Assembly (NCBI RefSeq): GCF_004762045.1
Contig: NZ_SJOM01000007.1
Span: forward strand, 2,289,555-2,353,554
Reading direction: 5' to 3'
Source of the DNA: Mycobacterium sp. DL99
Lineage (GTDB): Bacteria; Actinomycetota; Actinomycetes; Mycobacteriales; Mycobacteriaceae
Length of the DNA stretch: 64,000 nt
The notes below the pieces were generated by a model. It was not told the DNA's origin and did not search any database. It was given only the letters and a program-made list of their open reading frames with translations. The position numbers were made by a program, and so were the translations under genes. Below, piece after piece: positions 9,095 through 20,350 of this stretch (position 1 is its first letter; each line of letters starts with the position of its first letter).

Positions 9095-9496
9095 TCAGTT
9101 CTCGTCGAGTTGTTTGATGAGCCGGCGCGCGGCGACCAGGCGGAACGAGGCGTCGATGAGTTCGCGGACCTCGCCCCAATCCACCTTCGCCGCAGTGAAG
9201 TCCAGACCGAGCCAGCCGAACGGGCCCATGTAGGCCGGGAAAAAGAAGCGGTTGTCCTGCTCTAGTGCCCGGCGGTCGCTTTCGTCGACCTTGATCAGCA
9301 GTGAATGCGGATACGGCACCATCTCGCCGCGACCCTCGGGTTTGACGTTGCCGCCGTACATGGCGAACATCTTCGGCGCACAGAACACCGGCCGGCCCCA
9401 CGAGATCTTCTCGTAGGCCTCGGGAAACCCCAGGGCGACGGTGCGGAGTTCGGCCAGGCCCACGTCGTCGTCGCTGAACATGATCGGGTGCGGCAT
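9095..9496 (-). CDS. MmcQ/YjbR-family protein
   Basis: 133 residues with the YjbR-like double-wing fold signature: FPEAYEKISWGRPVFCAPKMF near the N terminus, then LLIKVDESDRRALEQD and a C-terminal ELIDASFRLVAARRLIKQL helix. The family is thought to bind DNA or act in metabolism but lacks a firm function. On the minus strand a TAATCT element lies six bases before the ATG (9503-9508 read in reverse), predicting a leaderless transcript. The ligase start is 11 bases downstream, so the two may form one unit. Confidence 0.82.
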   Translation of the reverse strand: MPHPIMFSDDDVGLAELRTVALGFPEAYEKISWGRPVFCAPKMFAMYGGNVKPEGRGEMVPYPHSLLIKVDESDRRALEQDNRFFFPAYMGPFGWLGLDFTAAKVDWGEVRELIDASFRLVAARRLIKQLDEN

Positions 9497-9599
9497 GCAC
9501 CTAGATTAATGGGACGCCCGGTCCCGCCTGCGGGCGCAACCCAGCAGGCGATTCGGCCGTTCTGCGCCTTGGGCAATCCTGTGGTGTCACGCTGAATCG

Positions 9600-11021
9600 A
9601 TGATCGATCGGCGCGGATTTCTGGTGTTGTCCGCGGCAGGCGCCGCTGCGGCGCTCGGCGCCTGCACGTCACGGACGCCGTCGGCCGACCTTTCTGGCAA
9701 ACCCGTCGAAGTCGCGTTCACCGCGGCCGAATCCGACGTCGACCTCGGTGGCGTCGCGGTGCGCACCTGGACGTACACCGGCACGGTCCCCGCCACCGAG
9801 ATCCGGTTGCGAAAAGGCCAGACGCTGCGCGTACCGGTGACCAACAAGCTGCCGCAGGAGACCAGCGTGCACTGGCACGGCCTGGCGATTCCCAATGCGA
9901 TGGACGGTGTTCCGGTGCTGACCCAGCCGGCGATCGCTCCGGGCGGGAACTTCACCTACGAGTTCGCCGTCCCCGACGCGGGCACCTACTATCTGCACTC
10001 CCACGTCGGGACCCAGCTCGACCGCGGCATGTACGGACCGCTGATCGTGGAGGACCCTGCGGACGGCAAGGACTACGACGACGAACTCGTTGTCGTGCTC
10101 GATGACTGGATCGACGGCACCGGCACCGATCCGGATCAGGTGGCCGAAAATCTCAAGAGCAAGGGCATGAAGCCGATGTCCGGTGCGGGACCGATGCTCA
10201 GCCCGACGACGCCGCTCGGCGCGGACGGGGGTGATGTCACCTATCCGTACTTCCTGGCGAACGGGCGCACCATCAAGGACCCGCAGACGGTCGATTACCG
10301 GTCCGGGCAACGTATTCGGCTGCGGATCATCAACGCGGGCGCCGATACCGCGTTCCGGGTCGCGGTGCCCGGTACCGAGCTGAACGTCACCCATGCCGAC
10401 GGGTATCCGGTGCAGCCGCAGCGCACTGAATCCGTGATCCTCGGCATGGGCGAACGCGCCGACGCCATCGTCACGCTGGGGTCCTCGGTTCCGGTGATCG
10501 CCGCGGCCGAGGGCAAGGACGGTTATGCGCGTCTGAGCATGCGGGTCGACACGTTGCCGTCAACGCTCGACGTGGAGGCATTCGTCAAGACGCTGCGTGC
10601 GCGGGCCCCACTGAACACCGCGACACTCAGGCCCACCGCGGCTGTCCTTCTGCCGCAACGCAATCCGGATATCACCGTGGATCTACGGCTGGCCGGACCG
10701 ATGGCCGGCTACACCTGGCCGATCAACGGGAAGCTCTACGACCCGCCCGACAACGGCATCGTCCTGGCGAAAGACAAGCGGGTCCGCATCCGGTTTCTCA
10801 GTGAATCGATGATGTTCCATCCGATGCACCTGCACGGCCACACGTTCCAGGTGGTCGGGCGCAGCGGTCCGGCGGCCCGCAAAGACACCGTTCTGGTGCC
10901 GCCCAAACAGACCGTGGAGGTGGACTTCGACACCGACAATCCCGGCAAATGGATTGTCCATTGTCACAACGACTACCACCTCGACGGCGGAATGGCGACA
11001 TTCTTCTCCTACAGCGGCTGA
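9600..11021 (+). CDS. Multicopper oxidase, exported lipoprotein-type
   Basis: 473 residues. All four copper motifs are present: HWHGLAIPNAMDG, YYLHSHVGTQLDRGMYG, HPMHLHGHTFQVVG and WIVHCHNDYHLDGG, which supply the type 1 and trinuclear sites. The N terminus DRRGFLVLSAAGAAAALGAC combines a twin-arginine motif with a lipobox (LGAC), so it is likely exported folded by Tat and lipid-anchored outside the cytoplasmic membrane. Related enzymes oxidise Cu(I), phenols or metal ions with O2; mycobacterial MmcO protects against copper. No copper-transport genes are adjacent, so a copper resistance role is only a possibility. ATG at 9600 gives the clean signal peptide. Confidence 0.92.
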   Translation: MIDRRGFLVLSAAGAAAALGACTSRTPSADLSGKPVEVAFTAAESDVDLGGVAVRTWTYTGTVPATEIRLRKGQTLRVPVTNKLPQETSVHWHGLAIPNAMDGVPVLTQPAIAPGGNFTYEFAVPDAGTYYLHSHVGTQLDRGMYGPLIVEDPADGKDYDDELVVVLDDWIDGTGTDPDQVAENLKSKGMKPMSGAGPMLSPTTPLGADGGDVTYPYFLANGRTIKDPQTVDYRSGQRIRLRIINAGADTAFRVAVPGTELNVTHADGYPVQPQRTESVILGMGERADAIVTLGSSVPVIAAAEGKDGYARLSMRVDTLPSTLDVEAFVKTLRARAPLNTATLRPTAAVLLPQRNPDITVDLRLAGPMAGYTWPINGKLYDPPDNGIVLAKDKRVRIRFLSESMMFHPMHLHGHTFQVVGRSGPAARKDTVLVPPKQTVEVDFDTDNPGKWIVHCHNDYHLDGGMATFFSYSG

Positions 11022-11046
11022 TCGGCTTGTCGGCGCATTCGACTAA

Positions 11047-13149
<2,103 letters not shown>

Positions 13150-13161
13150 TCGCAGGGCGTT

Positions 13162-13827
13162 TCAGCGCAGGATCGTGGCGACGATCCCGGCCAGATAACC
13201 CAACCGGGCCACCTCCGAGGGCCGGAACCCCGGACCGCCGGGACGGCCCAGCACTACCGCGGTGTTCGGGTCACCCAAGGGCGCGGCGGCCAGGGTGGTG
13301 TCCATGTCGCGCCACACCCGCGGCACCCAATCCTCGGTGCCGTCGAGTGCGGCGGCGTGCTGCAACGGCAACCATGGAGCCGACTGGGCCTGCGTCTCGG
13401 GAGCGCCGTGACTCCCGGCGATGCGTTCGACGCCGGTTGCGGTGGACCGGACCACGACACACCAGCTGACGCGCAGGACCCGGGGTGCTTCTTCGGCGAG
13501 CACCTTCAGCCGGCCGGCCTTTGAATGCGCGGCGGCGACGTGGTCGATCAATTCAAGTTCGCGGTGTGCCTCCAGCAGCCCGGTATGCGGGCGGATGCTG
13601 TCGACAAAGACGCCCGACAGGTTCTCGGCGGCAGTGATCAAGGTGTCCGGCATGGAGCCCTGCGGCAGGTCGACGACCAGATCGTCGATCGCGTAGCCGG
13701 CTCCGCGCTCGACGACGTCGAGCGACAGGATGTCGGCACCGACCGAGCCCAGAGCCACGGCGAGTGAGCCGAGGCTGCCTGGTCGGTCCTCTAGCTGGAC
13801 CCGCAGCAGATACGAAGGCACGCGCAT
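13162..13827 (-). CDS. ACT-domain protein (Rv3013-like)
   Basis: 221 residues. The N-terminal third is an ACT domain: YLLRVQLEDRPGSLGSLAVA followed by ADILSLDVVERGAGYAIDDL, a classic ligand-binding beta-alpha-beta fold that senses amino acids. The rest resembles the small GAF-like C-terminal region of mycobacterial Rv3013, ending ARLGYLAGIVATILR. No catalytic domain is attached, so a regulatory role is likely, but the partner is unknown. I chose ATG 13827 (MRVPSY), conserved in mycobacterial homologues; a GTG directly before it is also possible. It is convergent with ligA. Confidence 0.85.
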   Translation of the reverse strand: MRVPSYLLRVQLEDRPGSLGSLAVALGSVGADILSLDVVERGAGYAIDDLVVDLPQGSMPDTLITAAENLSGVFVDSIRPHTGLLEAHRELELIDHVAAAHSKAGRLKVLAEEAPRVLRVSWCVVVRSTATGVERIAGSHGAPETQAQSAPWLPLQHAAALDGTEDWVPRVWRDMDTTLAAAPLGDPNTAVVLGRPGGPGFRPSEVARLGYLAGIVATILR

Positions 13828-13924
13828 CACTGTTGCACAGGGCGCGTGCCGGGGCATGCCGGCGCATCGTCGGTTGTACTGCCGACGGGAGCCCGATTTG
13901 GCGGCTTGACTAGGCTGCATTGTC

Positions 13925-14224
13925 GTGTCGAAGATCTCCCGAGACGAGGTTGCCCATCTGGCGCGTCTGGCGCGCTTGGCGCTGACCGACGACGAACTGG
14001 ACAGTTACGCCGGCCAGCTGGATGCCATCCTCGGCCACGTCAGCCAGATCCAGTCCGTCGACGTCACCGGCGTGGAAGCGACGGACAACCCACTCAAGGA
14101 CGTCAACGTCAGCCGGCCTGACGTTGTCGAGCCATGCCTGACGCAGGAAGAAGCGCTGGCCGCCGCGCCGCGCGCCGAAGACGGGCGCTTCGCCGTGCCG
14201 CGGATTCTCGGAGAGGGTGAATGA
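13925..14224 (+). CDS. gatC: Asp/Glu-tRNA amidotransferase subunit C
   Basis: 99 residues, the usual size of GatC. It begins [21 protein letters not shown] and has the conserved [12 protein letters not shown] segment that wraps around GatA. GatC stabilises the GatA-GatB interface in the complex that converts Glu-tRNA-Gln (and Asp-tRNA-Asn) to the amide. GTG at 13925 lies eight bases after TAGGCT (13911-13916), suggesting a leaderless mRNA. The stop overlaps the gatA start. Confidence 0.95.
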   Translation: MSKISRDEVAHLARLARLALTDDELDSYAGQLDAILGHVSQIQSVDVTGVEATDNPLKDVNVSRPDVVEPCLTQEEALAAAPRAEDGRFAVPRILGEGE

Positions 14225-15711
14225 CGAGCATGAGTGAGCTGACCCGTCGCGATGCGGCGACCCTGGGTGCCCAGATCGCGGCCAAGGAGGTCTCCTCGAC
14301 CGAGGTGACTCAGGCCCACCTCGACCAGATTGCGGAGACCGACGACCGCTTCAACGCCTTCCTGCATGTGGCGGCCGATTCCGCACTGGCCACCGCGGCC
14401 CGGATCGACGCCGCCGTGGCCGCCGGTGAGACGCTACCCTCGCCGCTTGCCGGGGTGCCGCTGGCGCTCAAGGACGTCTTCACCGCCACCGACATGCCCA
14501 CCACCGCGGGTTCGAAAATCCTCGAAGGATGGCGTGCGCCGTACGACGCGACCGTCACCGCGAAACTGCGCGCCGCGGGCATCCCGATCCTCGGCAAGAC
14601 GAACATGGACGAATTCGCCATGGGATCGTCGACCGAGAATTCGGCCTACGGTCCGACGCGTAACCCGTGGAACACCGAGCGGGTGCCCGGCGGGTCAGGC
14701 GGCGGCAGCGCCGCGGCTCTCGCCGCGTATCAAGCTCCGCTGGCCATCGGCACGGACACCGGCGGCTCGATCCGTCAGCCCGCCGCGCTGACTGCCACCG
14801 TCGGCGTCAAGCCGACCTACGGCACGGTCTCGCGGTATGGGTTGATCGCCTGCGCGTCCTCACTGGACCAGGGTGGCCCCTGTGCCCGCACGGTGCTCGA
14901 CACCGCGCTGCTGCACCAGGTGATCGCCGGTCATGACCCGCGCGACTCCACCTCCGTCGACGCCCCGGTGCCCGATGTCGTCGGTGCGGCCCGGGCCGGT
15001 GCGGCAGGCGATCTCAAGGGCGTGCGGGTCGGCGTGGTCAAGCAGTTGCGCGGTGAGGGCTATCAGCCCGGCGTGCTGGAGTCGTTCAATGCCGCCGTCG
15101 CCCAGCTGACTGCGCTCGGCGCTGAGGTCACCGAGGTCGACTGCCCGCACTTCGATCATGCGATGGACGCCTACTACCTGATCCTGCCGTCGGAGGTGTC
15201 CAGCAACCTGGCACGTTTCGACGCGATGCGGTTCGGGCTGCGCGTCGGCGATGACGGCACCCACAGCGCCGAGGAGGTCATGGCGTTGACCCGGGCCGCC
15301 GGATTCGGGCCGGAGGTCAAGCGCCGGATCATGATCGGCACCTATGCGCTGTCGGCGGGCTACTACGACGCCTATTACAACCAGGCGCAGAAGGTGCGGA
15401 CGCTGATCGCCCGCGATCTCGAGCACGCCTACCGGAGCGTCGATGTGCTGGTGTCCCCGGCGACGCCGACGACGGCGTTCCGGTTGGGGGAGAAGGTCGA
15501 CGATCCGCTGGCGATGTACCTGTTCGACCTGTGCACGCTGCCGCTGAACCTGGCCGGGCACTGCGGTATGTCGGTGCCGTCGGGTCTGTCGCCCGACGAC
15601 GGCCTGCCGGTCGGTCTGCAGATCATGGCGCCCGCCCTGGCCGATGACCGGCTGTACCGCGTCGGCGCGGCCTACGAGGCCGCCCGCGGTCCGTTGCCCA
15701 GCGCGCTGTAA
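14221..15711 (+). CDS. gatA: Asp/Glu-tRNA amidotransferase subunit A
   Basis: 496-residue amidase-signature enzyme that hydrolyses glutamine and channels ammonia to GatB. The Ser-cisSer-Lys triad region is visible: Lys in [26 protein letters not shown], and the nucleophile in [16 protein letters not shown] at 14221 overlaps the gatC stop (ATGA), with a second in-frame ATG three codons later that could also be used; a GGAGAGG ribosome binding site fits the first. gatB is not adjacent; it lies at 18071 after pfkA and the NmrA/MarR insertion. Confidence 0.96.
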   Translation: MTSMSELTRRDAATLGAQIAAKEVSSTEVTQAHLDQIAETDDRFNAFLHVAADSALATAARIDAAVAAGETLPSPLAGVPLALKDVFTATDMPTTAGSKILEGWRAPYDATVTAKLRAAGIPILGKTNMDEFAMGSSTENSAYGPTRNPWNTERVPGGSGGGSAAALAAYQAPLAIGTDTGGSIRQPAALTATVGVKPTYGTVSRYGLIACASSLDQGGPCARTVLDTALLHQVIAGHDPRDSTSVDAPVPDVVGAARAGAAGDLKGVRVGVVKQLRGEGYQPGVLESFNAAVAQLTALGAEVTEVDCPHFDHAMDAYYLILPSEVSSNLARFDAMRFGLRVGDDGTHSAEEVMALTRAAGFGPEVKRRIMIGTYALSAGYYDAYYNQAQKVRTLIARDLEHAYRSVDVLVSPATPTTAFRLGEKVDDPLAMYLFDLCTLPLNLAGHCGMSVPSGLSPDDGLPVGLQIMAPALADDRLYRVGAAYEAARGPLPSAL

Positions 15712-15760
15712 TTCCCCGCTCGGTCTACTGAAACGGCCGGCGCGGGGCAAGATGGTGCCC

Positions 15761-16792
15761 ATGCGGATCGGAGTTCTCACCGGCGGCGGTGACTGTCCTG
15801 GCCTGAACGCGGTGATCCGGGCGGTGGTGCGTACCTGCGACCAGCGCTACGGCTCGTCGGTGGTCGGATTCCTCGACGGCTGGCGAGGTCTGTTGGAGGA
15901 TCGCCGCATCCAGCTGGCCAACGACGATCGCAATGACCGGCTGCTGGCCAAGGGCGGCACCGTGTTGGGCACCGCGCGGGTCAACCCGGACAAGCTGCGG
16001 GCGGGCCTGGACCAGATCAAGCAGACGCTCGAGGACAACGGGATCGACGTGTTGATCCCGATCGGCGGTGAAGGCACGTTGACCGCCGCACACTGGTTGT
16101 CCGAGGAGAATGTCCCGGTGGTCGGGGTACCCAAGACCATCGACAACGACATCGACTGCACGGACGTGACTTTCGGCCACGACACGGCCCTGCAGGTGGC
16201 GACCGAGGCCATCGACCGGCTGCACAGCACCGCCGAATCGCACCAGCGCGTCATGCTGGTCGAGGTGATGGGCCGGCACGCCGGCTGGATCGCGCTGAAC
16301 GCCGGGATCGCCTCTGGCGCGCACATGACGCTGATCCCCGAGCAACCCTTCGACGTCGAGGAAGTGTGCCGCCTGGTGAAGAAGCGGTTCCAGCACGGAT
16401 CGTCACACTTCATCTGCGTGGTGGCCGAGGGTGCGAAGCCGGCCGAGGGCACCATGCAGCTGCGCCAGGGCGGCATGGATGAGTTCGGACACGAGAAATT
16501 CACCGGTGTGGCACAGCAATTGGCGCTCGAGGTGGAGAAGCGGATCAAGAAGGACGTCCGGGTCACGGTGCTGGGGCACGTCCAGCGCGGCGGCACCCCG
16601 ACGGCGTATGACCGGGTGCTGGCCACCCGGTTCGGAGTGAACGCCGCCGACGCCGCGCATGCCGGCGAGTTCGGGATGATGGTGTCGTTGCAGGGGCAGG
16701 ACATCGGCCGGGTATCACTGGCCGATGCGACCCGCCACCTCAAACTGGTACCGCAGTCTCGTTACGACGACGCCGCCGAGTTCTTCGGCTAG
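15761..16792 (+). CDS. pfkA: 6-phosphofructokinase (ATP type)
   Basis: 343 residues. PfkA phosphorylates fructose 6-phosphate in glycolysis. Motifs: [18 protein letters not shown] (nucleotide binding), [22 protein letters not shown] (catalytic Asp) and [13 protein letters not shown]. The glycine in GGEGT, at the position where PPi-dependent enzymes have Asp, points to ATP as donor. ATG at 15761 ([10 protein letters not shown]) is preferred over an ATG three codons upstream because mycobacterial homologues start this way. Located between gatA and gatB as in M. tuberculosis. Confidence 0.95.
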   Translation: MRIGVLTGGGDCPGLNAVIRAVVRTCDQRYGSSVVGFLDGWRGLLEDRRIQLANDDRNDRLLAKGGTVLGTARVNPDKLRAGLDQIKQTLEDNGIDVLIPIGGEGTLTAAHWLSEENVPVVGVPKTIDNDIDCTDVTFGHDTALQVATEAIDRLHSTAESHQRVMLVEVMGRHAGWIALNAGIASGAHMTLIPEQPFDVEEVCRLVKKRFQHGSSHFICVVAEGAKPAEGTMQLRQGGMDEFGHEKFTGVAQQLALEVEKRIKKDVRVTVLGHVQRGGTPTAYDRVLATRFGVNAADAAHAGEFGMMVSLQGQDIGRVSLADATRHLKLVPQSRYDDAAEFFG

Positions 16793-16801
16793 GCCAGGAG
16801 A

Positions 16802-17494
16802 TCACGCGCTCTTGAGCGCTTCGCGGCGTAGCAGCTGCCACATGGACGGGGTGTCAACCGTCGTCGAAATCGTCACGGTCGCACCGGTTTCGGGTGATTC
16901 AGCCACCTTCAGCAAGTAGTCGGCGAGATCGGTGCGCGACGTGAACGCGCCGACCGGGTCGCGCCGGCCGGCGATGTATTCGGTGACGTCGGGCAGGTCG
17001 AACAGCCCGGACGGCCGCACGATCGTCCAGTTCAGTCCGCTGCCGGTAACGATGTCCTCCATCCTGCGCATGTCGGCGTAGAGCGTCTTGCCGAAGATGC
17101 GGCTGATCACGGGCTGGACCACGCGCAGCGCGAGCGGCGTATCGGTTCGGCCGGGGTAGTCGGCGATCGCGGTGGAGCTCACGACGGCCAATCGGTCGAC
17201 TCTGGTGGCGCGCATCGCGGTGACGATGTTGCCGACGCCGACCGAGTAGGTGTCGACCGGATCCATGGTGAACGTGACACCCAGGGTGGACAGCACCGCG
17301 TCGGCGCCTTCGACTACGGCGCTGACCGCTGCTGCGTCGCGTACGTCGGCTTCGGCCACTGTGAGTGCGGCGTCGGTGAGCGGGAACTGTTCGGGGTGGC
17401 GCGTGACCGCCACGACGGTGTGGCCGGCGTCGAGGGCTCGGCGGGTGAGCAGACGTCCGGTTGCACCGTTGGCGCCGAAGATGACGATTCGCAT
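16802..17494 (-). CDS. NmrA-like NAD(P)-binding oxidoreductase
   Basis: 230 residues of the atypical SDR (NmrA/TMR) type. The N terminus has the nucleotide-binding IFGANGATGRLLTRRALD motif, followed by AVTRHPEQF and ADAVLSTLGV; a C-terminal NWTIVRPSGLFD strand is typical. These proteins reduce or sense NAD(P)H-linked substrates, and the catalytic Tyr-Lys pair is not obvious. It is divergent from a MarR gene with an inverted repeat between them, so it is probably the MarR target. Its stop is nine bases from the pfkA stop. The pair interrupts the pfkA-gatB order and may be an insertion. Confidence 0.85.
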   Translation of the reverse strand: MRIVIFGANGATGRLLTRRALDAGHTVVAVTRHPEQFPLTDAALTVAEADVRDAAAVSAVVEGADAVLSTLGVTFTMDPVDTYSVGVGNIVTAMRATRVDRLAVVSSTAIADYPGRTDTPLALRVVQPVISRIFGKTLYADMRRMEDIVTGSGLNWTIVRPSGLFDLPDVTEYIAGRRDPVGAFTSRTDLADYLLKVAESPETGATVTISTTVDTPSMWQLLRREALKSA

Positions 17495-17511
17495 GTGAAC
17501 TCTCCCATATA

Positions 17512-17526
17512 GTCACTAACAGTGAC
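17512..17526. promoter_or_regulatory. Inverted repeat between the NmrA-like and MarR genes
   Basis: GTCACTAACAGTGAC is a perfect 6-bp inverted repeat around a three-base centre, placed 17 bases before the NmrA-like ATG and in the region upstream of the MarR gene. A dimeric MarR protein would fit such a site and could control both divergent promoters. A related half-site (CACTGT) follows at 17531-17536. Binding is inference from position and symmetry. Confidence 0.55.
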
Positions 17527-17570
17527 AATCACTGTAGATGACAATCATCGGCAGTGCTAGTGTCCGCAGC

Positions 17571-18044
17571 GTGGCTGAGGAACCGATCGGTGTGTCCGCG
17601 CTCGACCAGCGCATACCGTTTCTGCTGTCCCAACTCGGCGCGTATGTGGCCGAGGGGTTCAAGGCCCGCCTCGAACCGCTGGGCCTGCATCCCCGGGCCA
17701 CCGCAGTCCTGCTGGCGCTGGCCGCGGCCGACGGGCAGTCGCAGCGCGAGCTGTACGAACGCCTCGGTCTGCACCGCAACGTCATGGTCACGCTGATCGA
17801 CACATTGGAAGCCGAAGGGCTCGTCGAACGCCGGCAGCACCCCGACGACCGGCGGGCATTCGCCGTGTCGCTGACCGAGCGGGCGCGCGAGCTGATCCCG
17901 GCGCTGGACGCCACGGGTCGTGCACTCGAGGACGAGGTGACGGCGTCGTTGTCGGATGAGGAACGTGCCGCGCTGCGACACGTTCTGCGGCGGCTGTCGG
18001 CCGCGGCCGGTCTGATCCCCGGCGTCCACCCCGGACTGGCCTGA
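17571..18044 (+). CDS. MarR-family transcriptional regulator
   Basis: 157 residues from the GTG at 17571. The winged-helix core is clear: [14 protein letters not shown], then [35 protein letters not shown] as the helix-turn-helix, and the wing [17 protein letters not shown]. MarR proteins are dimeric repressors released by phenolic or oxidative signals. An in-frame ATG lies at 17538, but TAGTGT at 17558-17563 sits seven bases before the GTG, so a leaderless start at 17571 is preferred. The divergent NmrA-like gene and shared palindrome suggest a redox-responsive pair. Confidence 0.85.
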   Translation: MAEEPIGVSALDQRIPFLLSQLGAYVAEGFKARLEPLGLHPRATAVLLALAAADGQSQRELYERLGLHRNVMVTLIDTLEAEGLVERRQHPDDRRAFAVSLTERARELIPALDATGRALEDEVTASLSDEERAALRHVLRRLSAAAGLIPGVHPGLA

Positions 18045-18070
18045 AAAGCTGCCCAACTAGGATCGACACC

Positions 18071-19582
18071 ATGTCTGTCGCTACCGCTGAACTCGTCGAC
18101 TACGACGACGTCATCGCTGCCTACGAGCCCGTGATGGGCATGGAGGTGCACGTCGAGCTGTCCACGGCCACCAAGATGTTCTGCGGCTGCGCCAATCAGT
18201 TCGGTGCCGAGCCCAACACGCTGGTCTGCCCGGTCTGCCTCGGCCTGCCCGGCTCCCTGCCGGTGCTCAACGAGTCCGCCGTGGAGGCGGCCATCCGCAT
18301 CGGTCTGGCGCTCAACTGCGACATCGCACCGTGGGGCCGGTTCGCCAGGAAGAACTACTTCTACCCGGACCAGCCGAAGAACTACCAGATCTCGCAATAC
18401 GACGAGCCGATCGCGATCAACGGATACCTCGACGTGCCGCTAGATGACGGCACCACCTTCCGCGTCGAGATCGAGCGTGCGCACATGGAGGAGGACACCG
18501 GCAAGCTGACCCACCTGGGCAGCGACACCGGCCGCATCGCGGGCGCGACCACGTCGTTGGCCGACTTCAACCGCGCCGGCGTGCCGCTGATCGAGATCGT
18601 CAGCAGACCCATCGAGGGGACCGGGGCGCGTGCGCCGGAAATCGCCCGCGCCTACGTCACTGCCCTGCGGGATCTGCTGCGCGGCTTGGACGTATCGGAT
18701 GTGCGGATGGACCAGGGATCGATGCGATGTGACTCGAACCTGTCTCTCAAGCCGATCGGCGCCGCCGAGTTCGGCACCCGCACCGAGACCAAGAACGTGA
18801 ACTCGCTCAAGAGCGTCGAGGTTGCGGTCCGGTACGAAATGCGCCGTCAGGCAGCAGTTCTCAATTCCGGCGGCACCATCACCCAGGAGACCAGGCATTT
18901 CCACGAGGACGGCTACACCTCGCCGGGGCGCAGCAAGGAGACCGCGGAGGATTACCGCTACTTCCCCGAGCCCGACCTGGAACCGGTCGCTCCCAGCGCC
19001 GAGTTGGTCGAGCGGTTGCGCCAGACCATCCCTGAGCTGCCGTGGTTGGCGCGCAAGCGGATTCAGGAGGACTGGGGCATCTCCGACGAGGTGATGCGCG
19101 ATCTGGTCAACGCCGGTGCGGTCGAGCTGGTGGCAGCCACCGTCTCACACGGCGCCTCCAGCGAGGCCGCCCGCGCCTGGTGGGGCAACTTCCTGGTGCA
19201 GAAGGCCAACGAGTCCCAGATCGAGCTCGACGCGCTGCCGATCACCCCGGCCCAGGTGGCCGCCGTCGTCAAGCTCGTCGACGAAGGGAAGCTGTCCAAC
19301 AAACTGGCCCGCCAGGTGATCGAGGGCGTGCTGGCCGGCGAGGGAGAACCCGAGCAGGTGATGACCGACCGCGGGTTGGCGCTCGTGCGTGATGACTCGG
19401 TGATCCAGACCGCTGTGGACGAGGCGCTGGCCGCCAACCCGGACGTCGCGGAGAAGATCCGCGGCGGCAAGATCCAGGCCGCCGGTGCGATCGTCGGTGC
19501 GGTGATGAAGGCGACCAAGGGTTCGGCCGACGCCGCCCGGGTTCGTGAGCTGGTCCTGGCCGCGTGCGGCCAGAGCGGGTAA
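18071..19582 (+). CDS. gatB: Asp/Glu-tRNA amidotransferase subunit B
   Basis: 503 residues. GatB binds misacylated tRNA, activates the side-chain carboxylate with ATP and uses ammonia from GatA. The N-terminal cradle has [47 protein letters not shown] and [11 protein letters not shown]; the C-terminal YqeY-like helical domain covers about residues 350-503. ATG at 18071 is preceded by TAGGAT (18058-18063) with a seven-base gap, a leaderless arrangement, so it has its own promoter separate from gatCA. Position matches Rv3009c. Confidence 0.96.
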   Translation: MSVATAELVDYDDVIAAYEPVMGMEVHVELSTATKMFCGCANQFGAEPNTLVCPVCLGLPGSLPVLNESAVEAAIRIGLALNCDIAPWGRFARKNYFYPDQPKNYQISQYDEPIAINGYLDVPLDDGTTFRVEIERAHMEEDTGKLTHLGSDTGRIAGATTSLADFNRAGVPLIEIVSRPIEGTGARAPEIARAYVTALRDLLRGLDVSDVRMDQGSMRCDSNLSLKPIGAAEFGTRTETKNVNSLKSVEVAVRYEMRRQAAVLNSGGTITQETRHFHEDGYTSPGRSKETAEDYRYFPEPDLEPVAPSAELVERLRQTIPELPWLARKRIQEDWGISDEVMRDLVNAGAVELVAATVSHGASSEAARAWWGNFLVQKANESQIELDALPITPAQVAAVVKLVDEGKLSNKLARQVIEGVLAGEGEPEQVMTDRGLALVRDDSVIQTAVDEALAANPDVAEKIRGGKIQAAGAIVGAVMKATKGSADAARVRELVLAACGQSG

Positions 19583-19589
19583 TCGCCCG

Positions 19590-20249
19590 TCAGCGCACCG
19601 GACCGGCGAACATCGTCATCGCCGCGGCGGCATATTGCTCCAGTCGCTCGCGCGGGTAGTTGTCCGGATCGTGTACGGCCAGTCGGCCCAGCATCTCGGC
19701 GAATGAGAGCAGGGTGTGGCCGAGCAGCTCGGGGTCCAGCGCGGAAAGCCGGGGGTCCACCGCGATGCCGGCTTTCGCCATCTGCTCGAGCTGCGTGAGG
19801 ATCTGGTTGCGGGCGTTGCGGACCGCCGCGCGGTAGTCCCGCGGAGTGCTGTCGGGCACGGTGAGGATGAGCCGCCAGCGCGTCGGGTTCTCCAACACGC
19901 AACGCAGGAACCCGGTGACGGTCGCGGTGTAGGCGTCCGTCGGGCCCGCGACGGACAGTTTCTTGGGCAGGGCGCTCAGTACCTGGCTCAGCCCGTTCTG
20001 GTGTTCGCGGATGAGCAAGGCGGTCACCAGCTCGGTGCGCGTCCGGAACGCGGTGTAGAGGACAGGTTTGCCGACTCCGCCGGCCTCGGCGACCGCCTCC
20101 ATCCTCAGCTCGTGCAAGGGGCAGTCGTGGAGCACGGTCATCGCCGCGTCCAGCAGTTGCTCGCGCCGTTCTTCACGCGGTAGCCGCGGTGCATATCTGC
20201 GGCGCTGGCGGTCAGGCACCCGGACAATGGTACGTGATAGGCGAACCAT
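19590..20249 (-). CDS. TetR-family transcriptional regulator
   Basis: 219 residues. The N-terminal helix-turn-helix is visible as RREQLLDAAMTVLHD followed by LRMEAVAEAGGVGKPVLYTAF, with a helical ligand domain behind it. The start is uncertain: ATG 20249 (MVRLSRT) is used here; an ATG seven codons upstream is also open. An inverted repeat AATGGT...ACCATT (20226-20250) overlaps the start and may be an autoregulatory site. It is transcribed in the same direction as lppZ, 101 bases downstream of the lppZ start side gene order, and convergent with gatB (seven bases apart). The ligand is unknown. Confidence 0.85.
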   Translation of the reverse strand: MVRLSRTIVRVPDRQRRRYAPRLPREERREQLLDAAMTVLHDCPLHELRMEAVAEAGGVGKPVLYTAFRTRTELVTALLIREHQNGLSQVLSALPKKLSVAGPTDAYTATVTGFLRCVLENPTRWRLILTVPDSTPRDYRAAVRNARNQILTQLEQMAKAGIAVDPRLSALDPELLGHTLLSFAEMLGRLAVHDPDNYPRERLEQYAAAAMTMFAGPVR

Positions 20250-20350
20250 TTCTAAGAGCGCATCACGCACGTTGTATTCATCTCGACCCGTTGACTCAGC
20301 CGGTCCCGGTCAGGCCCCGAGGGTCGATCTATGACGAAATGTCTTGTGCC

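Noticed and set aside
6634..11021. Horizontally acquired island
   Set aside because: The genes are accessory in content but show the same GC-rich third positions as neighbours, and no integrase, transposase or tRNA attachment site is present.
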